Position numbers and translations under genes: made by a program. Below the pieces are notes generated by a model. The model saw nothing but the letters and a program-made list of their open reading frames with translations. It did no database searches and was not told where the DNA came from. DNA of 12,539 bases from Dethiobacter sp. (GTDB lineage Bacteria > Bacillota_D > Dethiobacteria > Dethiobacterales > Dethiobacteraceae), in contig JAGXSQ010000040.1 of the NCBI GenBank assembly GCA_018333395.1, positions 1-12,539 on the forward strand. Reading direction: 5' to 3'. Positions 6,348-11,651 of the stretch are shown piece after piece (position 1 is the stretch's first letter; every line of letters starts with the position of its first letter).

Positions 6348-7907
6348 TCATTCTTCCACCATCCAAGCACGAATCAGGTGGGCGGTCGTATCCGGTTCCC
6401 TCTCCACCAGTTGCCTGACACTCTGGTGCAGTTGCTGTTCCTTGCTGAGCTCCCTTTCCGCTAAAGGCCCTGCTACAGTAGCGGCCATCTGGAGACCCGC
6501 CAGCTCTGCCGCCAATTTAGTATCGCGGCGTCCGCGCAACATCTTCCTCATCGCTAAAAGAACGATCAGTGCCGCAAGGGCCGAAGCGCCATACATAATA
6601 TACTGCTGACGCTCCGCCGCTTGGGCGGCCAGGTCCATGGCCAAGCGGGCCTCTTCCAAGTACCCCTCCTCAAAATTCATCCCCTGGACGCTAATGCTGT
6701 CTCCGCGGCCCTCCTGAAACCCCAGAGCCGCCGCCACCACCTCCTGGGTCTGTTGCAACTGGCTTTCTGTCAGACTACCGTCCTTATCGTTCACCACCAC
6801 GGCAGCGTGCAGTCTTAGCAGGCGTCCTGGCGCCACTAGCTGCCTTTCCGTCGTCTCATTAAGCTCATAATTAACAGTCTCGTCAGTGCGGCTGTATTCG
6901 GAAACGCCCCCCCCCGCGGCAAACGCATAGCCGGGGATATTCGCGTCCGTCCCCACTTCGCCGGGCAGAGCACCTCCCGTCCCCTGGAAAGTTTCCTCCC
7001 TCACCGTCCTGCTGCGGGGCACCCCCTCATCAGCAAAAGTAACGGTCGTCGTTTCACGGGAGTCAAAATCCATCTCTGCCGTTAGCATAACAAGCGCCTG
7101 CCCCGGACCGTGTACGCGTTCCAGCATCCGCTGCACGCGCAGCTCTATTTCTTTTTCAAAGTTGCGCCGCACTTCCAGCTGACGCAGCGTCGTATCTGCC
7201 AGTTGCGCCGCACGGTCGGCGCCAACGACGTCGCCGTTTAGGATATTACCCTGCGTATCCACAACAGTAATGTTTTCCGGCAGCAACCCTTCCACGCTCC
7301 CGGCGACCAGAAAGACGATACCTCGGACTTGCTCCTGTTTTAAGCGAGAGAAAGGACTCAGTTTCAGCACGATCGCGGCCGAGGGATTCACTGTCTCCCG
7401 GATGAAGACGCTTGGTTCGGGCAACGCCAAGTGTACTCGGGCCTGCTCCACTTCCTCGAGTTGTACGATAGTACGGCGCAGTTCCTCCTGCAGCGCCCTC
7501 TGGAAATCTAGGCGGCGGTTGAAGTCTGTGGCACCAAGCCTAGTCTGGTCAAAGAGTTCAAAACCCGCTCCGCCGCCGATCAATGACCCCTCACTGGCCA
7601 GCCGAATTCTCAGGTCATAGACCATGTCTTGGGGAACTAAAATAGTCCCTCCTTCGTTGGCCAAAGAGTAAGTAACCGCCAACTCCTGCAGCTTGGTAAC
7701 AATCCGGCCGGCCTCCGCCGGCTCCAGCCCCGAGAAAAGCGGTGCCATGCGTGGTTTGCTGACAGTCTGCCCCAGGAAAAAGAGGGCAAAAAGCAAAGCT
7801 GCCGTCAGGACAAGAACGGCTATCTTTTTAGGGCCGCTCAGGGCCTGCCAGCCGGCAGGCAGCGTTCGCCAGCTACCGGCTAGCCGATTTTCCGCCAAAG
7901 CCACCAC
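6348..7907 (-). CDS. fliF: Flagellar MS-ring protein FliF
   Basis: FliF builds the MS ring in the cytoplasmic membrane, the base on which rotor, rod and export gate assemble. The 519-residue product has a first transmembrane helix at about residues 28-48 (KKIAVLVLTAALLFALFFLG). The YscJ/FliF secretin-like ring-building domain follows, with RLASEGSLIGGGAGFELFDQ and QVEEARVHLALPEP-type sequence. Next come the beta-collar region, a second transmembrane helix at about 436-453, and a C-terminal FliG-binding tail ending LIRAWMVEE. The start is one of two adjacent GTG codons (7907 or 7904) behind AAAGGGGGAAAGG. It lies 29 bp after fliE. The coding strand has a G9 run (6907-6915) in the collar loop region. 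Confidence 0.97.
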   Translation of the reverse strand: MVALAENRLAGSWRTLPAGWQALSGPKKIAVLVLTAALLFALFFLGQTVSKPRMAPLFSGLEPAEAGRIVTKLQELAVTYSLANEGGTILVPQDMVYDLRIRLASEGSLIGGGAGFELFDQTRLGATDFNRRLDFQRALQEELRRTIVQLEEVEQARVHLALPEPSVFIRETVNPSAAIVLKLSPFSRLKQEQVRGIVFLVAGSVEGLLPENITVVDTQGNILNGDVVGADRAAQLADTTLRQLEVRRNFEKEIELRVQRMLERVHGPGQALVMLTAEMDFDSRETTTVTFADEGVPRSRTVREETFQGTGGALPGEVGTDANIPGYAFAAGGGVSEYSRTDETVNYELNETTERQLVAPGRLLRLHAAVVVNDKDGSLTESQLQQTQEVVAAALGFQEGRGDSISVQGMNFEEGYLEEARLAMDLAAQAAERQQYIMYGASALAALIVLLAMRKMLRGRRDTKLAAELAGLQMAATVAGPLAERELSKEQQLHQSVRQLVEREPDTTAHLIRAWMVEE

Positions 7908-7936
7908 CCCTTTCCCCCTTTACGGACACCACGCCG

Positions 7937-8239
7937 CTAGATCTGCATCCGGGAAATCTCTTGATAAGCCTCCACCAGCTTATTCCTGACCTGCACCGTC
8001 AGCTGCAGGGCCAGCCTAGCCTGTTCCATGGCAATCATCACCTGGTGCACATCTTCCGCTTCCCCCAGCACCAGTTTCTTGGCTGCCACATCCGCGTTTT
8101 GCTGTAGCTTGTTCACCTCGCCCAGCGCCTGCCTCAACATCTGGCCAAAATCAGTCGCGCCGCCAGCCGGGAGGTCTTGGCTCACCGCCGGTCTTTGCAG
8201 ATAGGCCGGAATAAAAGGATTAATAGGAGAGACCTTCAT
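7937..8239 (-). CDS. fliE: Flagellar hook-basal body protein FliE
   Basis: FliE links the MS ring and export gate to the proximal rod and is the first rod component exported. The 100-residue product matches the family in length. Its conserved C-terminal half contains VNKLQQNADVAAKKLVLGEA, DVHQVMIAMEQARLALQLTV and VRNKLVEAYQEISRMQI. The N-terminus (MKVSPINPF) is short and variable as usual. The ATG at 8237-8239 has only a weak upstream purine stretch (GGGTGAGCGG). It lies 45 bp after flgC and 29 bp before fliF. Confidence 0.97.
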   Translation of the reverse strand: MKVSPINPFIPAYLQRPAVSQDLPAGGATDFGQMLRQALGEVNKLQQNADVAAKKLVLGEAEDVHQVMIAMEQARLALQLTVQVRNKLVEAYQEISRMQI

Positions 8240-8284
8240 TTACCGCTCACCCGCTTTCCCGCACTGTTCATAACAGCTGATTTC

Positions 8285-8695
8285 TTACCCCCGCCCAATT
8301 TCTAGGGCTTTCAGAAACATGCTCTTGGAGGCGTTGAAGGCCGTCACGTTGGCCTCGTAGGCGCGCGTGGCCGTAATCATGTCCACCATTTCCTGCACGA
8401 TGTTGATGTTGGGATAAGCTACATAGCCAGCCGCGTCAGCATCCGGATGTTCCGGCTCGAAAACAAGGCGGGGCTCGCTCCTGTCCACACTTACCGCCGC
8501 TACACGCACACCGCCTCCGGCGCGGCTCGCCTCGTCCAGCCTTTCCGCGAAGACAGCCGTCTTGCGCCGGTAAGGCCCGCCCTGTTCGGTTCTGGTCGTA
8601 TTAACGTTAGCCACATTGCTCGCGATCAGATCCAGCCGGAATCGTTCGGCAGTCAGGCCGGAAGCCGAAATCTTCATCGCTTGGAAAATGCGCAT
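8285..8695 (-). CDS. flgC: Flagellar proximal rod protein FlgC
   Basis: FlgC is a proximal rod subunit exported by the flagellar type III system and assembled in the periplasmic/cell-wall space. The 136-residue product starts MRIFQAMKISASGLTAERFR and continues LDLIASNVANVNTTRTEQGG, the rod-protein N-terminal signature. It ends with the FlgC-type C-terminal helix EMVDMITATRAYEANVTAFN followed by ASKSMFLKALEIG. The ATG at 8693-8695 has GGGAGG 9 nt upstream and lies 3 bp after the flgB stop, so it is probably translationally coupled. Length and motifs are ordinary for the family. Confidence 0.98.
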   Translation of the reverse strand: MRIFQAMKISASGLTAERFRLDLIASNVANVNTTRTEQGGPYRRKTAVFAERLDEASRAGGGVRVAAVSVDRSEPRLVFEPEHPDADAAGYVAYPNINIVQEMVDMITATRAYEANVTAFNASKSMFLKALEIGRG

Positions 8696-8698
8696 CGT

Positions 8699-9115
8699 TT
8701 AGCGCCTCCCTTCATGAATCACATACCGCAACAGCCCGTATTTTTCATTGAGCAGCTGCGTCATAGCATTATACTGGAGCTGGTTTGACGCCATGGTCGC
8801 CATCTCGCGCTCTATATCCACGTTGTTGCCGTCAGCCCGCATCGTTGTGCTGTTGTCCCGGCGGACGGAGTGCCGCGCCTGCGCCAACTGATCTTGACTG
8901 CCGATATGCCGCGGGTGCGTCGCCGCCAGCGGCAAGCCCCCGCCCCTTGTCAGCGCCGCACGCAGGCTTTCGGCAAAAATAACTTCGGAGCGTTTAAAGT
9001 TTGGGGTGTTGACATTAGCCAGATTGTGGGCCATCACGCGTTGCCGCTCCGCAGCGGCCTCCAGTCCTTTGTGCAGGGACTGAAAAGCCTTATCGGTCCA
9101 AAGTCCTGTAAACAT
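8699..9115 (-). CDS. flgB: Flagellar proximal rod protein FlgB
   Basis: FlgB is the proximal rod subunit next to FliE. The 138-residue product has the signature MAHNLANVNTPNFKRSEVIF near the N-terminus. Its C-terminal helix includes DIEREMATMASNQLQYNAMT followed by QLLNEKYGLLRYVI, as in FlgB. The ATG at 9113-9115 is preceded by TAGGGAGGG at good spacing. A TTG at 9133 would add six residues across the ribosome binding site and is rejected. It is the first gene of the long basal-body operon. Its leader carries a c-di-GMP-I riboswitch and a 13-bp hairpin ending 16 nt before the start codon, so its expression, and probably that of everything downstream, is likely switched by c-di-GMP. Confidence 0.97.
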   Translation of the reverse strand: MFTGLWTDKAFQSLHKGLEAAAERQRVMAHNLANVNTPNFKRSEVIFAESLRAALTRGGGLPLAATHPRHIGSQDQLAQARHSVRRDNSTTMRADGNNVDIEREMATMASNQLQYNAMTQLLNEKYGLLRYVIHEGRR

Positions 9116-9131
9116 AATCACCCTCCCTACC

Positions 9132-9164
9132 AAGAAACTCTAGGGTGCTGGCCTAGAGTTTCTT
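9132..9164 (-). terminator. 13-bp leader hairpin, probable terminator/expression platform of the riboswitch
   Basis: On the minus strand AAGAAACTCTAGG (9164-9152) and CCTAGAGTTTCTT (9144-9132) are perfect inverted repeats around a 7-nt loop, CCAGCAC. The core CTCTAGG/CCTAGAG stem is preceded by an A-rich and followed by a U-rich half-arm (TTTCTT), the shape of an intrinsic terminator, although the U-tract is short and interrupted by C. The segment TAGGCCAGCA (9155-9146, arm plus loop) can instead pair with TGCGGGCCTA (9219-9210) in the aptamer core, with 9 of 10 positions complementary. That would serve as an antiterminator. The flgB ribosome binding site follows immediately. The termination role is inferred from the sequence. 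Confidence 0.7.
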
Positions 9165-9171
9165 CTCACTC

Positions 9172-9262
9172 TTTGCCGGCAGCCCGGCTGCCTTAGCTGT
9201 ACCCAGCCTTAGGCCCGCAGCTTTGCGCCCTCACCTTTCGGTAAGTTTGCTCTTTTCGACAT
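9172..9262 (-). ncRNA. Cyclic-di-GMP-I (GEMM-I) riboswitch aptamer in the flgB leader
   Basis: Read on the minus strand, the leader contains the class I c-di-GMP aptamer elements in the right order and spacing. These are GAGCAAAC (9252-9245); a 6-bp hairpin CTTACC-GAAA-GGTGAG with the GNRA tetraloop (9245-9230); the near-invariant GGCGCAAAGC (9229-9220); GGGCCTAAGG (9216-9207); and the distal GGCAGCCGGGCTGCC (9192-9178), counterpart of the GGUAGC-GGGG-UUACC arm in the Vibrio aptamer. The closing P1 stem is less obvious, so the outer ends are approximate. Such aptamers sense the second messenger that controls motile versus sessile life and often precede flagellar operons; in Clostridioides difficile one precedes flgB. 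Recognition is from consensus motifs, without a covariance-model score. Confidence 0.92.
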
Positions 9263-9301
9263 AATTACCTAGTTTCCCAAGCCGTTCAGTTGTCTGTGCC
9301 C

Positions 9302-9330
9302 TATTTCGTCAAGAACAAATAAAATCCTGC
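9302..9330 (-). promoter_or_regulatory. SigH-like promoter candidate for the flgB operon
   Basis: On the minus strand GCAGGATTT (9330-9322), 11 bp, then GACGAAATA (9310-9302) matches the Bacillus SigH consensus (RNAGGAWWW, 11-12 bp, RNNGAATWW) at 14 of 15 defined positions by hand count. It lies in the AT-rich gap between the upstream terminator and the aptamer. It would start transcription near 9295, about 30 nt before the aptamer. A similar arrangement is seen upstream of the second flaG gene. The motif is short and no transcript is known, so this remains a candidate. A TTGACG nearby lacks a usable -10 for SigA. Confidence 0.4.
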
Positions 9331-9403
9331 AGCTTTTGCAAAATAAATGCGATAAAAGTAGGAAGACTTAACATAATTCCGCAAGAGAGCCAGATTTTTT
9401 ATG

Positions 9404-9432
9404 AAAAAAATAACGGACAGCCTGCGCTGCCC
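9404..9432 (-). terminator. Intrinsic terminator after the FlgN-like gene
   Basis: On the minus strand GGGCAGC (9432-9426), loop GCAG, and GCTGTCC (9421-9415) form a 7-bp, GC-rich stem with one G-U pair. It is followed by GTTATTTTTTT. It sits 40 bp after the FlgN-like stop and about 140 bp before the riboswitch aptamer. It therefore probably separates the fliD-fliS-flaG unit from the flgB operon. This is the clearest intrinsic terminator in the window. Confidence 0.88.
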
Positions 9433-9471
9433 AGCTTTCTCCCCCTTTTACGCTTACGGTCGTAATAATTG

Positions 9472-9897
9472 TTAGTGACTCCCGGAAAGCAGACCCCCTT
9501 TTTCACCCATCGCCAAAATGTTGTGTTTTTTCTGTTCCTCAGCCCGCGCCAGCGTGGTCTTTAAGGCCGCCAACACCTGCTCAAACTTGATATAGACTCT
9601 CGGCTCCGTCAGGCAAGCCAGCTGGTCCATCCCCAGGTGACGGACCGGCAGAACCGACTGCAGCATTTCCCGCATCCCGCGCTGAACTTCTTCCAGCTGC
9701 CGAGCCTGAAAAATCACCTCGTCCTCCAAGTGCAGCAACTCGGCCAGGCCCACAGCGTCGCCGGCCAGAATAGCCGACTGTTCGAGTAAAGTCATCTCGT
9801 ACAAGCGCTCGTAAAAGGCAAGTTGCTCGCTGTAAACCCTGGTCATTCCTGTCAGCAACTCGGAAACCCAGCTTTCCAAGCCCACGCCCCCTCGCAT
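9472..9897 (-). CDS. flgN: FlgN-like flagellar secretion chaperone
   Basis: FlgN-family proteins are small helical cytoplasmic chaperones that keep the hook-filament junction proteins FlgK and FlgL soluble and deliver them to the export gate. The 141-residue product is all-helical and acidic/Leu-rich. It has the family layout: QLAFYERLYEMTLLEQSAIL, then DAVGLAELLHLEDEVIFQAR and a C-terminal helix KTTLARAEEQKKHNILAMGE. The ATG at 9895-9897 lies 21 bp after the second flaG gene with only a distant AGGGGG. A TTG at 9879 behind GAGGGGG is a possible shorter start. No flgK, flgL or flgM lies next to it here, so its clients are encoded elsewhere. Sequence conservation in FlgN is low, so the exact chaperone subtype is uncertain. 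The terminator at 9404-9432 follows. Confidence 0.7.
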   Translation of the reverse strand: MRGGVGLESWVSELLTGMTRVYSEQLAFYERLYEMTLLEQSAILAGDAVGLAELLHLEDEVIFQARQLEEVQRGMREMLQSVLPVRHLGMDQLACLTEPRVYIKFEQVLAALKTTLARAEEQKKHNILAMGEKGGLLSGSH

Positions 9898-9918
9898 AAT
9901 CGGTCTTGCCCCCTAAAA

Positions 9919-10290
9919 TTAGATCTTCTGATCTACCAGCAAGCCTAACATGTACTGCCACTGCGTCAGGATCTCCAGAACCCTCGCCGGTGAAACAGCG
10001 CGCAGGACCTGCTGCTTCTCCCGGTCGATAACCAACACGACCGGTTGCTCTTCCTCTTGAGCTAACTGAAAGTGCAGCGGGATGTTCAACTCCTCCGCCG
10101 CTTTATTCAGCCTCTGTACGGCAGCGGCCAGCCTTTCCCGATCCGGTTTATCTCCCGCTTCTTGTCCCGTTTCTTTTTGCCGTTGCCGCTCGCCGGAAAT
10201 CCGTGCCTGCTTAGCTTCCTGCACCGCCTGCTTGCTGGTCTCTCCCTGGATGCGGTTTAAGATCGTGGGATCGACGCCCTGTACCTTCAC
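9919..10290 (-). CDS. flaG: Divergent second FlaG-family protein
   Basis: The 123-residue protein resembles FlaG, a small soluble protein that in several bacteria affects filament length. The N-terminal half is charged and probably disordered (QEAKQARISGERQRQKETGQ). The C-terminal half follows the FlaG pattern: LNKAAEELNIPLHFQLAQEE, VVLVIDREKQQVLRAVSPAR and LLVDQKI at the end. The usual IREIPPE core motif is degraded to LRAVSPA, so it is a diverged paralogue of the neighbouring flaG. Both proteins start with VKVQG followed by an acidic residue two places later. The GTG at 10288-10290 follows GGTGAGAGC. A 115-bp gap with an inverted repeat and a SigH-like promoter candidate precedes it, so it and the FlgN-like gene may form their own transcription unit. 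Confidence 0.78.
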   Translation of the reverse strand: MKVQGVDPTILNRIQGETSKQAVQEAKQARISGERQRQKETGQEAGDKPDRERLAAAVQRLNKAAEELNIPLHFQLAQEEEQPVVLVIDREKQQVLRAVSPARVLEILTQWQYMLGLLVDQKI

Positions 10291-10327
10291 GCTCTCTCAC
10301 CGTTCCTCTCTTTGACATCTTACTCGC

Positions 10328-10356
10328 TTCTTCGACAGCGCTTTTTAAACTCCTGC
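10328..10356 (-). promoter_or_regulatory. SigH-like promoter candidate before the second flaG gene
   Basis: On the minus strand GCAGGAGTT (10356-10348), 11 bp, then GTCGAAGAA (10336-10328) matches the SigH consensus at 13 of 15 defined positions. It aligns without gaps to the candidate upstream of flgB (GCAGGA-TT, N11, G-CGAA-A). It lies just downstream of an inverted repeat and would give a leader of about 30 nt before the GTG at 10290. The GGAG core could be chance, as purine-rich motifs are common here. Confidence 0.3.
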
Positions 10357-10362
10357 GCAAAC

Positions 10363-10393
10363 AGCAATCCGCAGCCTGAAACCGCGGATTGCT
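10363..10393 (-). terminator. 10-bp hairpin between the two flaG genes, possible weak terminator
   Basis: AGCAATCCGC (10393-10384 on the minus strand) and GCGGATTGCT (10372-10363) are perfect inverted repeats around an 11-nt loop, starting 13 bp after the first flaG stop. The downstream tail GTTTGCGC has only a short U-run, so termination may be partial. It could alternatively be an mRNA-stabilising or processing hairpin that sets different levels of fliD-fliS-flaG and of the following genes. Confidence 0.5.
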
Positions 10394-10405
10394 TCCGGCA
10401 TACGC

Positions 10406-10774
10406 CTAGACTTTTTCGTCTAAAATAATTCCCGCCACGCGCTTTAGGTAGGCGACCATATCCAGCGTCCGCTCGGGCGGAATTTCACGGATGACCTCAC
10501 CGCTATCCTCCTCAATGACGCGCACCATGAACTGGCCGGCCGCCTCGTGTCTCTCGAATTTCAATCTGATGCTCAGCGCTTGCATGGTAGCGTTGAGGCG
10601 CACAACAGCCTCCTCCACCGCGCGCCCCTCCGGCGCCGCCTGCGGCGACTCCGCGGCCTCGCGGCGGGCGCTCCTTGGGTCCATGTCGGAGCGCTGCGTC
10701 TCCCGCACTTCCCGCCGCGCGCCCCCCTCCATCACTTTGGTCAGCGCCACAGCTTCCGTCCCCTGTACTTTCAC
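10406..10774 (-). CDS. flaG: Flagellar protein FlaG
   Basis: FlaG-family proteins are small cytoplasmic proteins commonly encoded next to fliD and implicated in filament length or assembly. The 122-residue product has a charged, low-complexity N-terminus. Its canonical FlaG domain runs over the last 65 residues: VVRLNATMQALSIRLKFERH, VRVIEEDSGEVIREIPPERT and a terminal GIILDEKV. GTG at 10774 is chosen because AGGAGG lies 8 nt upstream; the GTG at 10783 overlaps that ribosome binding site and is rejected. The resulting start MKVQGTEAV lines up with MKVQGVDPT of the second flaG. It lies 12 bp after the FliT-like gene. Confidence 0.92.
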   Translation of the reverse strand: MKVQGTEAVALTKVMEGGARREVRETQRSDMDPRSARREAAESPQAAPEGRAVEEAVVRLNATMQALSIRLKFERHEAAGQFMVRVIEEDSGEVIREIPPERTLDMVAYLKRVAGIILDEKV

Positions 10775-10786
10775 CGGCCTCACCTC

Positions 10787-11230
10787 CTATTTTTTCTCAT
10801 TGAGCACGCTGCCCTCCGGTACTTGCCGCAGCTCGCCGTAGGCGCAAAAGCCCTTCTTGTAAACATTAGCCTCCGCGAGGTCCCGCCTGACGGCCGCCAG
10901 CGCTCCTCGCATCCGGGCGCCCAGGCTCTTGTCGGCCTCCAGCAGCTCCCGCGCCAAGCAGCTGACGGCGGCGTCCTCTTCCCCCAAAAACTCTCGCCCC
11001 TCCCCCGGCATACCTGTTCCTGCCGCCAGCCAGGCCAGGCCCATCTGGGCGCTGTTGCTATCTAAGCCCTTGATGTGACGCTGCCGTTCCTCCAGCAAAG
11101 CCGCCAACTCGTCGTATTCCTCCGCCTCCAGCGCTCTGGTTAGCGCGGTGGTCAGCGCTAGCATTTGCTCCACCAACAAACGCCTGGCGGCTAGCAGCTC
11201 CCGCAAAGCGGTAAAATCAGCCGGCGCCAT
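10787..11230 (-). CDS. fliT: FliT/FlgN-like flagellar export chaperone
   Basis: The 147-residue protein is helical and Ala/Leu/Glu-rich, with the layout of FliT/FlgN-type export chaperones: ALRELLAARRLLVEQMLALT, then LEAEEYDELAALLEERQRHI and a C-terminal amphipathic helix RRDLAEANVYKKGFCAYGEL. It ends in a short basic tail, LNEKK. FliT binds FliD and keeps it from premature assembly. The gene lies immediately after fliS and close to fliD, the usual place for fliT, which is the main reason for preferring FliT over FlgN. The ATG at 11228-11230 overlaps the end of fliS by 14 bp, so translation is probably coupled; its own ribosome binding site is weak. Family conservation is low and the subtype is uncertain. 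Confidence 0.7.
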   Translation of the reverse strand: MAPADFTALRELLAARRLLVEQMLALTTALTRALEAEEYDELAALLEERQRHIKGLDSNSAQMGLAWLAAGTGMPGEGREFLGEEDAAVSCLARELLEADKSLGARMRGALAAVRRDLAEANVYKKGFCAYGELRQVPEGSVLNEKK

Positions 11231-11609
11231 GCGCTTGTCCGCGGCTCAGTTTTACCGCCTCGGCCCAAGTATCGCGCAGTTCCGTCGCCAAGCCGAGGCA
11301 CTCTTTGACGATGGCAGGGTCTTTCCGGAGATTCGCCTCCAGCAAACGGCGGCGCAAGTAGTCATAAAGCGCCATTAAGCCTTGCGACACCTCGTACTGC
11401 GGATCCAAGGTCACCATCAGTTCCACAACTATGTCTTGCACACGCAGCAAGGCGTTATGGGCGCCTTGTATATCCTGACGCGCCATCGCGCCCTCCGCTT
11501 GCCCCAAAAACTTCAGGCAGCCATTAAAAAGCATCAGCGTCAGTTCGCCGGGGGAAGCAGTCAGGACGCTTTGCTGCTGGTAAGCCAGGTAGGGATTACT
11601 CATGGCCAT
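11217..11609 (-). CDS. fliS: Flagellin export chaperone FliS
   Basis: FliS is a cytoplasmic four-helix chaperone that binds the C-terminus of newly made flagellin, preventing polymerisation before export. The 130-residue product carries the family signature NPYLAYQQQSVLTASPGELT followed by LMLFNGCLKFLGQAEGAM. Later motifs include LRVQDIVVELMVTLDPQYEV and GLMALYDYLRRRLLEANLRK. The ATG at 11607-11609 follows AGGAGG with 7 nt spacing, 42 bp after fliD; a second in-frame ATG at 11603 is too far from it. Its 3' end overlaps the FliT-like gene. Length and motifs are typical. No flagellin gene is in the window. Confidence 0.97.
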   Translation of the reverse strand: MAMSNPYLAYQQQSVLTASPGELTLMLFNGCLKFLGQAEGAMARQDIQGAHNALLRVQDIVVELMVTLDPQYEVSQGLMALYDYLRRRLLEANLRKDPAIVKECLGLATELRDTWAEAVKLSRGQAHGAG

Positions 11610-11651
11610 AGGAACTCCTCCTTTAAGTGTACTCGTCGCTTGTCCTCCGCC

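Noticed and set aside
5765..6418. Plus-strand open frame opposite fliG
   Set aside because: Antisense to conserved FliG coding sequence; no ribosome binding site of note and no protein family features.
9284..9312. SigA promoter with TTGACG -35 upstream of the aptamer
   Set aside because: The -35 is good, but at 16-18 bp spacing the -10 region (CTGAAC and neighbours) matches TATAAT at only about two positions.
9394..9410. Inverted repeat of T and A runs (attttttatgaaaaaaat)
   Set aside because: It is largely the U-tract of the terminator plus a chance A/T run; not a GC-containing stem and no separate function is supported.
9921..9934. Small palindrome agatc-ttct-gatct at the end of the second flaG gene
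   Set aside because: Only a 5-bp stem overlapping the stop codon, no U-tract; chance is likely.
9581..9961. Minus-strand open frame overlapping the FlgN-like gene in another frame
   Set aside because: Gly/Arg-rich out-of-frame translation with no family motif; the overlapping frame has clear FlgN-like helical features and fits the operon.
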